Part shown: one piece after another, positions 45,312 to 57,139 of the stretch
Layout: the number at the start of each line of letters is the position of its first letter
Position numbering within the stretch: position 1 is the stretch's first letter
NCBI RefSeq assembly: GCF_030253575.1
Contig: NC_080567.1
Location: forward strand, 19,369,001-19,433,000
Length of the DNA stretch: 64,000 bases
Reading direction: 5' to 3'
Source of the DNA: Rhododendron vialii
Lineage: Eukaryota > Streptophyta > Magnoliopsida > Ericales > Ericaceae
Notes under the pieces: generated by a model
What the model saw: the letters and a program-made list of their open reading frames with translations, nothing else
Database searches by the model: none
Told to the model about the DNA's origin: nothing
Program-made: the position numbers and the translations under genes

Positions 45312-48300
45312 ATGATGGTACGTTCAAAGGCCAAAGCTAGGAAATTAGTAGTACCACCTATGAAAGTGCAGGTCAAGATGGGTGCAATAGTTCACGAGGG
45401 AAGTAGTTCACACCAGAAGCAACGGAAACCTAGTTGTTTCGCTGTTTATGTGTGAGTCTTAATAGATGATATTTCATGTCTTTTGTTATCCTGCTTACAT
45501 ATTGACCACTGAATCTTTGGTTAAATGCAGGAAGGATTTTACTCGAGGTGTAAAGAAAATATTTCAAGAAGACAATATAATAAAACAAATAGAGGTTAGG
45601 ATTGAGGGATGGAAAGAAATTGTATTTTTTTGATCAGTACCATTTTTTAATCTCGTCTATGATATTCATTTCCTATGTAGGTGATGGCAGCCATGTCGGA
45701 ATGGTGGCATGAGGGATACTTGCGAAAGAACTACGACAAAACCTATTCTGGATCAAGCAGTGAGGAAGAGAATGATGAGGACGATGTGAATGATGAGGAA
45801 TCGAGTGAACAAAAGGGCGACAATTGTCCGCCCCGTCCAAAGAAGAAGAAGAAGAAGAGTACAGGGGAGACTAAAAAGAAGAAGAAAGTGTCGGTATGTC
45901 AGTAACCAACGATGCTTTGTACCGTGCTTAGGAGTTGAAATGCTTAATCATGAGATTTCACCTTTATGTGCATTTATGTCCATATATAGGTAGTTATGCC
46001 TTTGAATATGTATCCTTTTTCATTGTGGTCTTATCCAATTTGAGTTGAGCCCCACTTTAACACAACTACTTAATTCATTACCACAAATCGCTTTTTGATT
46101 GTTTTAACATGTACATGTTTCATACTTACAAAATTACCACCCAATACCTGCTATGTGTGCTACCTTTGTGATAATGAAATTACTACCATGCTAATATAAT
46201 TTTCCGTTTATTTATACTTACAGCTTATTATAAAGACAAGGTGTTCTCCTAAGAAATTTGTTTCCTTGATTGGTGAATTGACTCAAGACCAACGTGATGC
46301 AATCAAAGCATGTAATTAATCCATCCCATTCATTACTTCATGTGAAGTGTGGCCATCTGCATAGAGTCTTTGCTATGCATTTGGTGCAATATTTCAATCC
46401 AAAAACTTGTAGCATCGAATTTAGGAGGGGCCTAATTGTTCATATTACTGAAGAAGATGTTGCAAGAGTTTTAGGGATGCCAATAGGGGACACACTCGTG
46501 CCTACGGAATGCCTTGAATTACACAGAACAAAAATTGAAGAGGACTTTAAGGGAGGTTTTAAGGGGATTGAAATCGTGAAATTGGAAAATGTGATTAAGG
46601 AAGGCGATACTGATGGGAAGTTTCATAGGGCTTACATGCTATTTACATTAGGATGCTTGCTGTGCCCCACCACAAAGGAAGTTGCGGGGAATAGATTGTT
46701 CCCTGGGTTGATTGCCGACGACCTTGAAACCTTAAAGACTTATAAGTGGCCGACCTTTGTGTTGGATTGGTTGGTGAACGAGATTCGAAATTATAAGGTT
46801 CGGGTAACCAAAGGTCGTGGACGGAAGGCAGAAGGAGTTGGTGGAAGTCTGTTCCTTTTGATGGTATGTTTACTTAATCTCTTGTAGCATTCTATTTAAC
46901 ACTTTCAATAACAATATTATGGTTTATGTAGGAAGTTAAAAATTATGACTGATTTGTTTTGCAGGTCATATATTTTGACTTACATCCGTTGGATGTTGAA
47001 ATTGGGAAGGAACCTGAGCCTTCTATTGGCTTATGGACAAAAGAATTGATCGATATTCGCATTTCCAAAGAGGCAGAGGACAAGCCATTTGAGGATTCTT
47101 TTTTTTCTCAGTTCCCTCCCCATAATTTGAAAAATCAGGTGATGGTATTGGCTTAGTTTCAATATTTCATATATTCATGGTTCTTTTAGATTGCCTCAAT
47201 TAGTTTTCACATATGCTCATATTTTGGTTTATCTTATACCATTTCAGATCTGCATTGATATGTACAAAGATTTCATGCATCAATTTATGAATAACTTAAA
47301 AAGGTTGCATGAAATGGATGCTGCTATAGGCGAGCCTGTCGTTGGAAGCCCTGTTCTTCGAAGCCCTCAAGATGGTCCACGGGCACAACCTGTAGAAGAT
47401 GAAGGCCATTCGCCACAATTTAGTGGAAATTTTGAACTACATGAATATGAGGACCAGGGGGAGTGGGAGGAGGAGGAGCAGGGGGATCAGATTCATAAGG
47501 GGGATGAGGGGGATCATATTAAGAAGCAGGGGGATCAGATTCATAAGGGGGAGGAGGGGGATCATATTAAGGAGAAGGGGGATGAGATTGAGGAGGAAGG
47601 GGAGGTGGGGGGGGACATCCAAAATCATGGATGGGTCGGCGTCCCGCAAGCGAAAGCAAAAAGCGGTGGTGATCTCAACTGATCCCACAAAGAGAAAATG
47701 TTGAAGAAACGTGAAGCCGAGCCCATCTATTAAATCTCCTTTTGTTGCACAACCCTTCGTCATGACAACAAAATTAAAGGAAGAAGAAGAATCAGTCATT
47801 AACTATCTTATTAGGGGACCGACAAATGATTTAATGTACCTTTATCTTTTTCGCGACATACCATATTACTTGTAAGGGACAGACCATCGGTTATATTTCT
47901 GAAACCATGCTATCTCTTCCCCGATATTGGTATACTAACAAAATATTTTGGCACAACAGCGAGGTGTTGATCCGTATTGAAGGGGCAAAGTGGCCTCTTA
48001 CTCGCAAGGAAGTTGCTCAATCGTTTAAACCGAGGGGCCTTGTGTGTATTATGGTATGTTCCATACTTCAATTTGTGTTATTTGTGTCATAACGTTGAAT
48101 AACTGTCATACGCTGGACTACACGTAGGTTATGTACACTTTTACGGATTGGCGAATGCTGAAGGAAAGAGCCCATGCGACCAAGGCTCATCCATCACATC
48201 ACATTTTCTCTCCAGCCTTTGCGGTAACATATCCTTCTTATTATGGTTAAATTTTTTTGTTTTTTGACTTTATTTATGATGTATTTCAAAAAAAAATTCC

Positions 48301-49091
48301 CCAGTCCAATCTACTTGCAACTGAAAGTGACAAGTACAGCAATGTATTGCGGGATGATTGCGGCCCTGATAAACTAGGTTATGACGTGTTAAAATGCGAC
48401 ATGGTACGTAACTAATCCCAATATATACCGCATTCCATTGTCGATGATGTGTGCCCCAATGTTATTTTGACTTAATGGTGGCCTATTATTTTCAGCTTTT
48501 CTTGTCTGTGCTTGAAAGTGAACATTGGTTTTGCGTGTGCATATCCCTTGTTGAGTCACGCGTTTATATTCTTGACTCAATGAAGCACGCGGGACAAAAC
48601 TTGGATCAATTGGAGCAAGTTAACATTTTAGTAAGTTGTTGCTGGACCTAATGCATAATATCTTGATTGGCGCACTTGTTATTATACTTACAAACTTGTT
48701 TTCAATTTCGATTATAGCAAAAGAATCTATTTGCACTCATGAAGAAGAGACGTACGCGAAGTTCACGAAATGATTCCCGCATATTTGAAGTTGAATATGC
48801 GGATGTGCCACAACAGACAAACTTGTTAGTCATAACTTCCTTGACTTGTGCAACTTATTTTGTCATTCTTTTGGGCGTTGTAGTCATGTCTTTCAATTTT
48901 GTTTTTGTAGCCATGATTGTGGAATTTATGTCATGAAGTATGTGGACCGTTGGGATGGTCGAACTTATCCTTCGACTGAACTTCAAGGAGGTCATATTCC
49001 AAACATTCGTAAAAGGCTTTTGCTTCATCTTTTCATGGATGAAGCAAATAAGGAAAGAGACTCCATATTAAAAATCATCCCTCGGCGATAA
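45312..49091 (+). pseudogene. Ulp1 (C48) SUMO-peptidase-like gene of MULE type, multi-exon, with frame lesions
   Basis: Plus-strand exons with good splice sites: 45312-45451, 45531-45594, 45681-45893, 46224 to 46863, 46965-47138, 47248 to about 47,700, about 47,900-48053, 48128-48223, 48305-48403, 48496-48630, 48718-48824, 48911-49091. The N-terminal part carries a basic stretch (KKKKKKSTGETKKKKK) and the FNPKTCSIEF..VARVLGMPIGD domain common in plant transposon-linked Ulp1 proteins. The peptidase part keeps all catalytic landmarks: H in SEHWFCV, D in YILDSM, Q in PQQTN, C in HDCGIYV. Ulp1 enzymes process SUMO or cut it from targets. The frame is broken near 46,310-46,335 and again around 47,607-47,700 (a G8 run and an A run), with a stop after EAEPIY. 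I read it as recently decayed. Annotation pipelines may split it into two or three genes. Confidence 0.82.
47481..47576 (+). repeat. 48-bp coding tandem repeat, two units
   Basis: Encodes GDQIHKG(D/E)EGDHIK twice in an acidic/charged linker of the Ulp1-like protein, followed by a degenerate third start (GDEIEEEG). Confidence 0.9.
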
Positions 49092-50915
49092 ACGTAAGCA
49101 TATTACTCTTACCTGTGTTTTTATAGTTAATGATATAATTGTTTGTAACTGTGAGTATATCGGGATGCTATTTTATTTCCATTTCTGAGGTCTCGATCTC
49201 GACTGGGATTAAGCACGTTGGAAGTCCTTGCTGGTTCGAAGAATATGAAAAAAGGGGAATTCAAAGAAAAAGGGATCCTGAAGTAAATATGTTATTAGGG
49301 TATTTGTTTTGAAGATGTTCACATTGTGTTCAAGAACCTCTGCATGGACATCTTATTTCTGCCCTTTTTCTGAATGCATTTTGCATGTTTGAAAGGTTGG
49401 AATATATGTGCGGATATGATTTTTAGCTAGGAAGTACATAGGTTTTGAAACCTTTAAGGTAGCAGATTTCTATGTTGTTTTAAACAGCATATAGGGTTGG
49501 GTTTTATATATGACACGCTCCATCAAATTTGATTTCTGAACGTGTGTGAAAATTAGAAATAAACTTGGTGGGTACATAGATTGTCTACTATTCCTCGTAG
49601 ACAACCATATCCCTTTGCAGTAGCACTCTGAGTGTCCCTTCCTTAGCTTTACGGTCGAATGGCCATTTACCTTTTAAAAAATGATGAATCTAGATGGGAT
49701 ATCCATGTTACGTCGTCCTTTACCAAACCCCCAATGTCTTAATGAAGATTTGTTCCGGGAGAATGAGCATTCCATTCCTGCTTAGTTCCATTGAACCTAA
49801 GGTTGGCAATATTTATGGACCGAGCTAGGACCTATGTTCGGAACTTACATGAATCCCTTAATTAGGTTGACTTGTGAATGATAGTAGTTGCTTTGTATAG
49901 CCAATTTGAGTTCAGCAAATGTGTATGCAGATCCTATGCTATACCATTAGTGAAGTGAGGTTGAGTTCAATTTTCATATTCCTATTGCACGAAACAAGAA
50001 TGGCACTATTCGTTTGTGTCCATCACTTTTCACGGGTTTCTAATTTGTCACACTTTTTATGGTTTTCGTTTTGTGATATGCTATTCTACAATTTTCGTTT
50101 ATGTTTTTTCTTTGTTTCCCTAGCTACATGGACTCTCGAAGATGTATCATTTAGCCTTGTCAATATTTCATTCTTGGAGATTATGGGGTATTGGTGGTCA
50201 AATTCATGTAGTTGATACTCCTGTGGATTGTGTGCGGGATACTTTGAAGTGATTTTATGGGTTCGTGGGTTCCTTATTGTTCGTGGGTTCCTGATTTGCT
50301 ACCCAAACGGAGACTGGATACTTCTCCTTTGTTAGTTAGGTTAATGCACAAATACAAACCCCCCAAATACTACAATTTTTTGAGTTGTAAGGTGCCAGTA
50401 CATGTGGATGTGGATGGCTACAAATACTACAGTTTCATATATTCTTTTGTTATGAATTGTGACATCTTATATAGCTATTGTCCCATTGTCTCTTAGTTTT
50501 GAGGGCAGTTATTTCCAAAAGTGTGTAGCTATTGCATTTACAATGACGAATTATATGTCAGTTTTTGTGCTGTATCAATTCTGTTACTGATGTTGCAACT
50601 GTTTGCTATTGTATTGTGTTGTTGTTCTGGCTGCTGTAATGAATAGTAGCTGCCTGTTATCTGCTCTTGCTGCTACTGTATTGTGTTGCTGTTTTGTGTA
50701 TCCTGCTGCTGCTGTTTCTGCTGCTATATCAGTCCAGCAGAATATAACGTAACAACTTAATTTCCACAATGAGCTACTTTATTTCATAGGAGCAACATAT
50801 GTGAATTCACATAGCAGCTGTCTCTAACAACAAAACATAAAGTTCTTGCATAGATCCAACAATAATACTACCACAATTTATAATTACTAGAATCAATGTA
50901 TGAATACAATTACTC
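49092..50915. other. Downstream of the Ulp1 gene, no gene recognised
   Basis: AT-rich with a CTG/GCT-rich low-complexity part at 50,590-50,730. Short open stretches show no family features. Confidence 0.35.
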
Positions 50916-51317
50916 CTATTCGTCATCAGAATAATTAGATACTTCGGGGTCGGATGCATACTGTGGATTCCTCTTAATTTCTATAATCTCTCTGGGGTCG
51001 AAGCCGTCCCATTCAGCTTCCCTCACTTTCTTTACTATCTGGACTTGACGGATTAGTCGCTTGCACATTGCATTAATCTCGACCTGCAACCTTTCGCACA
51101 CGTCATTATGGAGACGGTTTGGCCTTCTTCCGGCCATCATCTGTGCTGACCGGGCTTTAGGCACCTCAAGTAGGTACTTACGACATTTCACTTCCAACTT
51201 GTTCCTCTTTACAAACATGTTAGGCCAGTTAAGTAAATCAGCGGCTTCACCCTCAAATGAAGATTGGTTCCAGTCTAGTTCGAAATAAGCATTTTCACTT
51301 GCACCGTATTGCAACAA
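50916..51317 (-). CDS. Unrecognised charged protein exon, 133 codons or more
   Basis: Minus-strand reading of 133 codons from ATG 51317, open further upstream (YDRRGKRIFFEPLLQYGASE) to a possible AG acceptor (CGACAG) at about 51,346. The composition looks protein-like: LLNWPNMFVKRNKLEV, YLLEVPKARSAQMMAGRRPN, CERLQVEINAMCKRLI, ending in acidic SNYSDDE. It is convergent with the Ulp1 gene and could be the last exon of a third gene on the same Mutator-like element. I do not recognise the family. Confidence 0.45.
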   Translation of the reverse strand: MLQYGASENAYFELDWNQSSFEGEAADLLNWPNMFVKRNKLEVKCRKYLLEVPKARSAQMMAGRRPNRLHNDVCERLQVEINAMCKRLIRQVQIVKKVREAEWDGFDPREIIEIKRNPQYASDPEVSNYSDDE

Positions 51318-51374
51318 AGGTTCAAAAAAAATTCGTTTGCCACGCCTGTCGTATATAGCAAGAATGCAGATTGT

Positions 51375-51830
51375 GACATATAAGTTTATATATGCACTTT
51401 TTCAACATGTATAGAACATATTTGGCATGATACAAAGTTCAGATATACAAATATAATATTATATGTGCTTGTATTGGCAAAAAATAAATTTTAGATATCA
51501 ATAGATAACCTTATATGCCTAAAATCTATCTTCGTTTTTGATAACGTATAGAGGACAGGTTGGGACATATAAGATTATATGTGCACTTTCGTTGATATAG
51601 TACCAAACATAAGATAAGAATGCAGATTAGGACAGATAACGTTATATGTTAAGGTGTGGCGGGTTTAAGAATGGAAAGACTCAAAACAGGTTAAAAAAAA
51701 GAAAATAAAAATTTTTGTCACACATATAACGTTACATGTTAAGGGGTGGCAGGTTCAAGAAGGGAAGGGCTCAAAATAGGAATAAAAAAAAGAAAATAGA
51801 AATTTGTGTCACACATATAACGTTATATGT
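51375..51830. repeat. Array of seven near-palindromes, CATATAANNTTATATG type
   Basis: Near-palindromes occur at about 51375-51396, 51449-51468, 51504-51518, 51564-51585, 51631-51650, 51721-51740 and 51811-51830, spaced 55-90 bp. The last three lie in a 90-bp tandem repeat that also carries GTGGCGGGTT(T/C)AAGAA and an A-rich stretch. The clearest core is CATATAACGTTATATG. It starts just upstream of the 50.9-51.3 kb reading frame. Confidence 0.75.
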
Positions 51831-54592
51831 TAGCGTGGTGGTGGTTACGTGGTTGCAACAAGATTAAAAAAATAGAAAAATATATTTTTTATGTTAGCCA
51901 AACAAGGCCCTTGTTTCTTTTACATAAAGTAGTTTTGTCATTGAAATTATTTGTGAACTAGAGGGGTTAATAACTTTAGAAGTGGACTAGTCGGGTTAAA
52001 AACATGCTATAGTGGACCTCCTAAAAATTCTCCCGCATGTAGGAAAAGTAGTAAGCATATGTTGTCCAAAAAACAGATTCTTGATAGCCAAGAAGATCCT
52101 ACTTTTTTTTTTTTTTTTTTTGTCTTTGTGTCAATATATACGTACATATAGCAAACAAGCATTTCATATGTACATATAGCAAACAAGCATGTCATATTAA
52201 TATATTATCAGGCTGGACAACCAATACCTAAAAGCACGGCTTGAACAATTTGATATTCAATACGGAGCAAAGTGATCATGCCCAAAGGAATGCACCCATA
52301 TACTATTATCCCCAGAAAAACCAATTGCTAATTGGTACTTTTGAGCACATCAACTAATCTAGGATCCAATAGATCATCAATAGTTAGTCACACAAAAACA
52401 CATGAGATACCAAACTCTCATCATCCAAATGTAAACGTAATTGGATAACCAACAAATTATAAAACCATAGCCATTACAAAATCAAACTTACTACCAAAGA
52501 AACTCAATCTATCGCTATCCTCTAATCCCAAAAAACACATTAAATCCCCATGTAATTCAAACTTTCATTTAATCATGAAACCATTCTCACCTTTTTTAAG
52601 TTCTAACCCATAGTCGATGTTTGTCGAATCCCTATCCCAATACTTACCATAGTCAAATCTCTATCTTCATCTGCCTTTAGCAATAGTAAGACTCATGTCT
52701 CGTTGACGCTACCTTCTAGTCTTTTTTTTTTTTTTGAAAAGAGTCATACGCTACCTTCTAATCTAAAACCAAGAAACCACTGTGTGTGATCCTCATGCAC
52801 CCACCCACGTACATTGCCATAATCCAATCATTTTCTTTCCTTTTCATTTCTTTTGGATTTTTTTCAATAAAAGGATCTCAATACCAAAGATACATGTGCA
52901 TTTTGAATTTCTAAAAGAAAATGATCTTTGCTTCTCTCACGTCTCCTCACAAAAATACTTCGTAAAACACTACATATGGACCATACAAACATAATGTATG
53001 AGTTTTAACTTCTAACCCTTTTGCATTGAACTGTCAAGATTCATAAAGTACATAGAATGAAATTATAGGATTGTCGTGGTTATACTTTTGAAACAAATTT
53101 TGCAAAATATAAGAAGGAGGTGGTTCTTTTATTAAAATCACCCAATTGCCCTTTACATATTTTGCATTGGGATTAATGATGGTTCGTCTTTTCTTTCTTT
53201 CTTTTTTTGCAATTACTTGGATTTGAGGTTTTTTTAAGTCAGTCGTCTATTTTTTTTATTCTTAATTAGCAAACAAAATTGAAGACTTTCAATTAACAAA
53301 ACAAATAAAAATTAGAGACTTTAAAAAAAATGGCGACTTCACATTATCCTCCTCACACTTTTGGTACACATCTTCCACCATTTTCAGATAATACCCAAAA
53401 CCCCCCTCGTTTTTTTTTTTTTTTTTTTGGATTAATGATAGTTCGAAGTGTTCTTGTTTTTTTGTAGTTACTTCAATTTAACTTAATTATTATTTTAATA
53501 AAATAATAAAAACATTGTTGGAGGCTATCAAGTACCAAAAAATAAAGTATGAACGAAAAAGGCTTCAAACGAAAAAAATATATAATCTAAAAAATAGTTT
53601 GAGACTTTCAATTAACGAAGAAGAAATTAATTTCGCAATATAACTTAAAAAATTTGATTAAAACATTATTCATACACATTATATACTATTAACCAGGGGC
53701 AACATGGTATAAAAAACAATCCATAATTTATTTTCATCACATACAGTACTTCTCAAACACTACTTTTATTGGAAAATGCATTTTGCACATATTATCAAAA
53801 CACTCTACTAGATTCAAAATACATTCTGATTATAATTCAAAAAGACAAAAAGACAAAAAATTGAAAATGAAAAGCCAAAAAATAGGTTTCCAAACACCCC
53901 TAAAACAGTCACAAGTGCATTTTGTGATGGCAGAGAGTTGAAGCCCACCAATGACCATGGCATTACCATAGTATCGTGTTATGTATACGAACATCATTTT
54001 TCGGGAAATGCATGGTGGCCGAGAGTTGAAGCCCAACATCTCCTTTTTAAGAGTATGGCTGCGAGTGCACCACCATCCATTCTAAAATGGTTGCAAGTCC
54101 ATCTTGTGATACACGATTAAAGACTCTTGTAGTGGACCAATCTTCTTTGGAGCATCTCGGTGACTTTGTTCTTCAAAATTAGCTAGCCCTCATCTTGTTT
54201 TGGTTGCGCTCTTGGTATTATCCTTGCAGGTGGCAGAGACTTGGGTGAAGATCAGAGTGCGAAAGGAAATAATGGGTGGCAGAAGATCAGCATAGTTATT
54301 GCGCCACATGAAGTTCGATAGAGTGATCTCAATAAATGGGTGTATCTCAGTTATTGCAAAAAAAAGGAAAGATTCATTCTATCAAACTCCAACTATTGTG
54401 CAACATTTTCCGTACTTATTGTGGCGCCTTCATTCACGAGGAGACTTGGCCATTTACTGTGCGCTGTTAGGCGCATGAAGTTATCCAAATTAAAAAGAGG
54501 GGAAATTATCCTCTTTCTTTCCTTTTTCTTGTTTTGGTCATCCTTTAGACCGTTGTTATAATTTAGTAGGAAGGAAACAAAGGAGAGTTGAG
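51831..54592. other. About 2.8 kb of non-coding, homopolymer-rich sequence
   Basis: Includes T runs at about 52,101-52,121 and 53,411-53,428 and a short direct repeat (CATATAGCAAACAAGCAT twice near 52,144-52,192). No gene recognised. Confidence 0.4.
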
Positions 54593-54788
54593 TCTGCAAA
54601 CATGCACTCTTGGTTCATCCGTCTTGTATGAAAATCGATTTTTATTCAACATTTTGTGATACCTACTTTGGAAATACTTATTTTGTTAAGTCTGCTAACA
54701 TGCGCTCTTGGTTCATCCGCCTTGTATGAAAACTGATTTTTTTATTCAAGATTTTGTGATATCTACTTTGGAAATACTTATTTTTTTA
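54593..54788. repeat. 98-bp tandem duplication
   Basis: The unit starting TCTGC(A/T)AACATGC(A/G)CTCTT occurs at 54593 and 54691 with about 90% identity, ending in GGAAATACTTATTTT. Confidence 0.9.
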
Positions 54789-55120
54789 CCTTTGATGTAT
54801 ATACTATATGTTTACAAACATCATGATTTTACTATTCGTGTTCCTAAGTAGAATTCGATATTAGCCTTGTACACGCATTTTGATGGTCTTAGTCGTAGGG
54901 AGCACAGTTTGACACCATCCAACATTGACCTAAGAGTATTTTATTGTGTCGGAGGTGTAGTTGGGATGTAAGTCAAGAATTTATGTAGTTATTCAGCTAT
55001 CCTCGACACAATACCACAGATGCTTGAATGCAATTTGATCTTCTCCGGTCCCTAGTTAAGAAGCATATATGGCAGTGACATTTTGAATTCATTCAAGCTC
55101 AATTTGGCATCAGCCAACAT

Positions 55121-55545
55121 CTTCTTAATGCACAACCAAGATGGTTGGAAGTATAACATTGATGTAATCCATACATACATATTTTGCTTGGTTCAAACTT
55201 CTTAACGCACAACTAAGATGGTTGGAAGTATAATGTCGGAAGTATGACGTGGATGTAATCCGTACATATTTTGCTTGGTTCAAACTTCTTCATGCACAAC
55301 TAAGATGGTTGGAAGTATAACGCCGATGTAATCAAGGACGAAACAAGGATTTTACTCTAACAGTGGCGAAATGTATACTAAAAAAATCTAGTGGTGGCGA
55401 GACTATATAAATTGAGCATAATTATTTTTTTTACATATAATAATTGCATTTTTTAAAATTCTTGTCTTGGCGGTCGTGCGCCACTAGACCCCCCTAGTCC
55501 CATCCTTGGATGTAATCCATACATATTTTGCTTGGTTCAAACTAG
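55121..55545. repeat. Tandem repeat of about 77-87 bp, over three copies, split by a MITE
   Basis: Units read CTTCTTAATGCACAAC, AAGATGGTTGGAAGTATAAC, GATGTAATCCATACATATTT, TGCTTGGTTCAAA. They start at about 55,121, 55,198 and 55,285. The third is cut after GATGTAAT by the element at 55333-55508 and resumes at 55,509. Confidence 0.85.
55333..55508. mobile_element. 176-bp hAT-type MITE
   Basis: Ends CAAGGACGAAAC and GTCCCATCCTTG are inverted repeats. The 8-bp duplication GATGTAAT at 55325-55332 and 55509-55516 is perfect. It interrupts a tandem repeat unit, so the empty site can be seen in neighbouring units. Confidence 0.9.
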
Positions 55546-56439
55546 ATTGACGAGAAAGTCCAAAACATGATTGTCTTAAGGATGTTTGGCCACCTTAGCA
55601 GGGCCATCCTTGATGTTGGGGTTACTCAAGCCGACCTCAAATTTGGTTGTCCATTTATTATTAAGTCATAAAAAATAAAAAAGATCTACAAATAAAAAAA
55701 GGGGAGTTCAAGTTACATATTGTGCTTTTAACTTGAATTACATTAAAAAATCAAAATGTAATCCCGATTATAGTGTGATTTAGAATTATCATAATTTGAC
55801 TTAAAGAAAATAAGTTCTCCTTGCATTTTTTTGAATCAAATTCTTCAATTGACTTATCCAAGTACTCATTTTCATTTGAGATTATAGCCAATCTACTTAA
55901 TTTCTCCAATAACATGGCAGTCCGAAATTCGAATGTAAGTTTTTATACTTCAACTTAGAAAAATTACTCTTCGCTGAACAAACTTTAACCAATACAGTCA
56001 ACAAAATTTGATCATTAAGGTGTCCATACGATTTGAAAACATCATCTTCTTAATAAGACATTATAAAATAAGGGACGTCAATCAATTATGTTACTTCTCT
56101 TCACAATATTGTTTTCAAATGTTTATATTTTTGGGATAAGTCATACCCCTAAATATCACCATATTGATTGTGTTTCAATAAACTTTCTAGTTTAGTGCAA
56201 TGCTCTATCAGTTGCTCTTCGTTAACACTTTTGAATTTGGAGTTAATTATTTTTATTTGTTTTACATTCTTTTTGGCTACCCCATGGTGGGAAGTTGACC
56301 AAGCCTGGGGGCTTACCTCTGGGTCGGCACTGCAACTTAGTTTGCATTTTATGTTCTCCGTTTTTGCTTTTGGAGTGTTTGGGCGGTGAATAGTCTACAG
56401 AGATTAAATTTTTTCTGCCTGCGGTGGAGACATTGGATT
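55546..56439. other. Non-coding stretch, no feature recognised
   Basis: AT-rich sequence without a supported gene or repeat. Confidence 0.4.
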
Positions 56440-56620
56440 TTTCACCGCCGCCCATTGTGGGCCCAACCATGCGTTTATTGATAAAATCTGAGTCATTCAT
56501 CTTGTAAAGCCATAGTATAGTATGTTCACGCAAAAAATTAGTTTAATTGGATATTAATAGATCAATCAAAAGTTGAATTTTTGTTTATAAAATGGATGGT
56601 CATGCATGGACAGTTTAATT
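56440..56620. mobile_element. Diverged half-copy of the foldback MULE MITE family
   Basis: CCGCCGCCCATTGTGGGCCC, a TTCATCTTGTAAAGC stretch and AAAAATTAGTTTAATTGGAT follow the arm order of the elements at 12342 and 17349. No opposite arm or target duplication was seen. Confidence 0.45.
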
Positions 56621-56633
56621 TTAAATTACAACG

Positions 56634-56726
56634 GCGGTCGGTCATCCAGAATCCTGGTTTGGGTACGATGGACAACCTCTCACGGCGGCGGTCATCCAGA
56701 ATCCTGGTCGGTCATCCAGAATCCTG
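56634..56726. repeat. Three copies of GGTCATCCAGAATCCTG
   Basis: Three copies start near 56,639, 56,689 and 56,708; the first and third are preceded by CGGTC. The intervening sequence differs, so this is a local scatter rather than a clean tandem array. Confidence 0.75.
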
Positions 56727-57139
56727 TCATTGCCCTTGGGGCATCGAATAATTTCTCCAGGGAGCGGGGATGCCACAATCCTCGGGTACACGCGTCAATA
56801 CATAAGGTAGTCCGTACAATACCACCGAGCCGTTTCCCGAGGAAATTAATAGGAGTACTCCGTAAATCTCATATCTTCTGAATTAAGAATATCATGTATA
56901 GACCGCGGTTCTCTATTTGGTCTTACTGTAATTCATGCAAAAGAACTAATTTGAACTCTTGAGTGCTTGAAATCTCTGTCACACCCAATGAATGAAGAGA
57001 TCATCATTTTTTCTAATCAACGTTCAAACCTGGTCTTGGTCAGTACTTGGTCTGAATTTTCAGAAAAACAGTGATGGTATTTTTTCCCCCCAAAATATTT
57101 TCTTTTCATTTTTTATTTTATTTTCAAATTAAAATCCTA

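Noticed and set aside
47437-47799. 120-codon minus-strand frame rich in LIPLL
   Set aside because: It is the antisense shadow of the tandem-repeat coding region of the Ulp1-like gene.
51880-52034. A right terminus of a MULE ending at ATTCTCCC
   Set aside because: The end partly resembles GGGAAA-type termini, but no matching left end or 9-bp duplication was found.
56606-56881. 91-codon plus-strand frame
   Set aside because: It spans the GGTCATCCAGAATCCTG repeats and has no recognisable domain.
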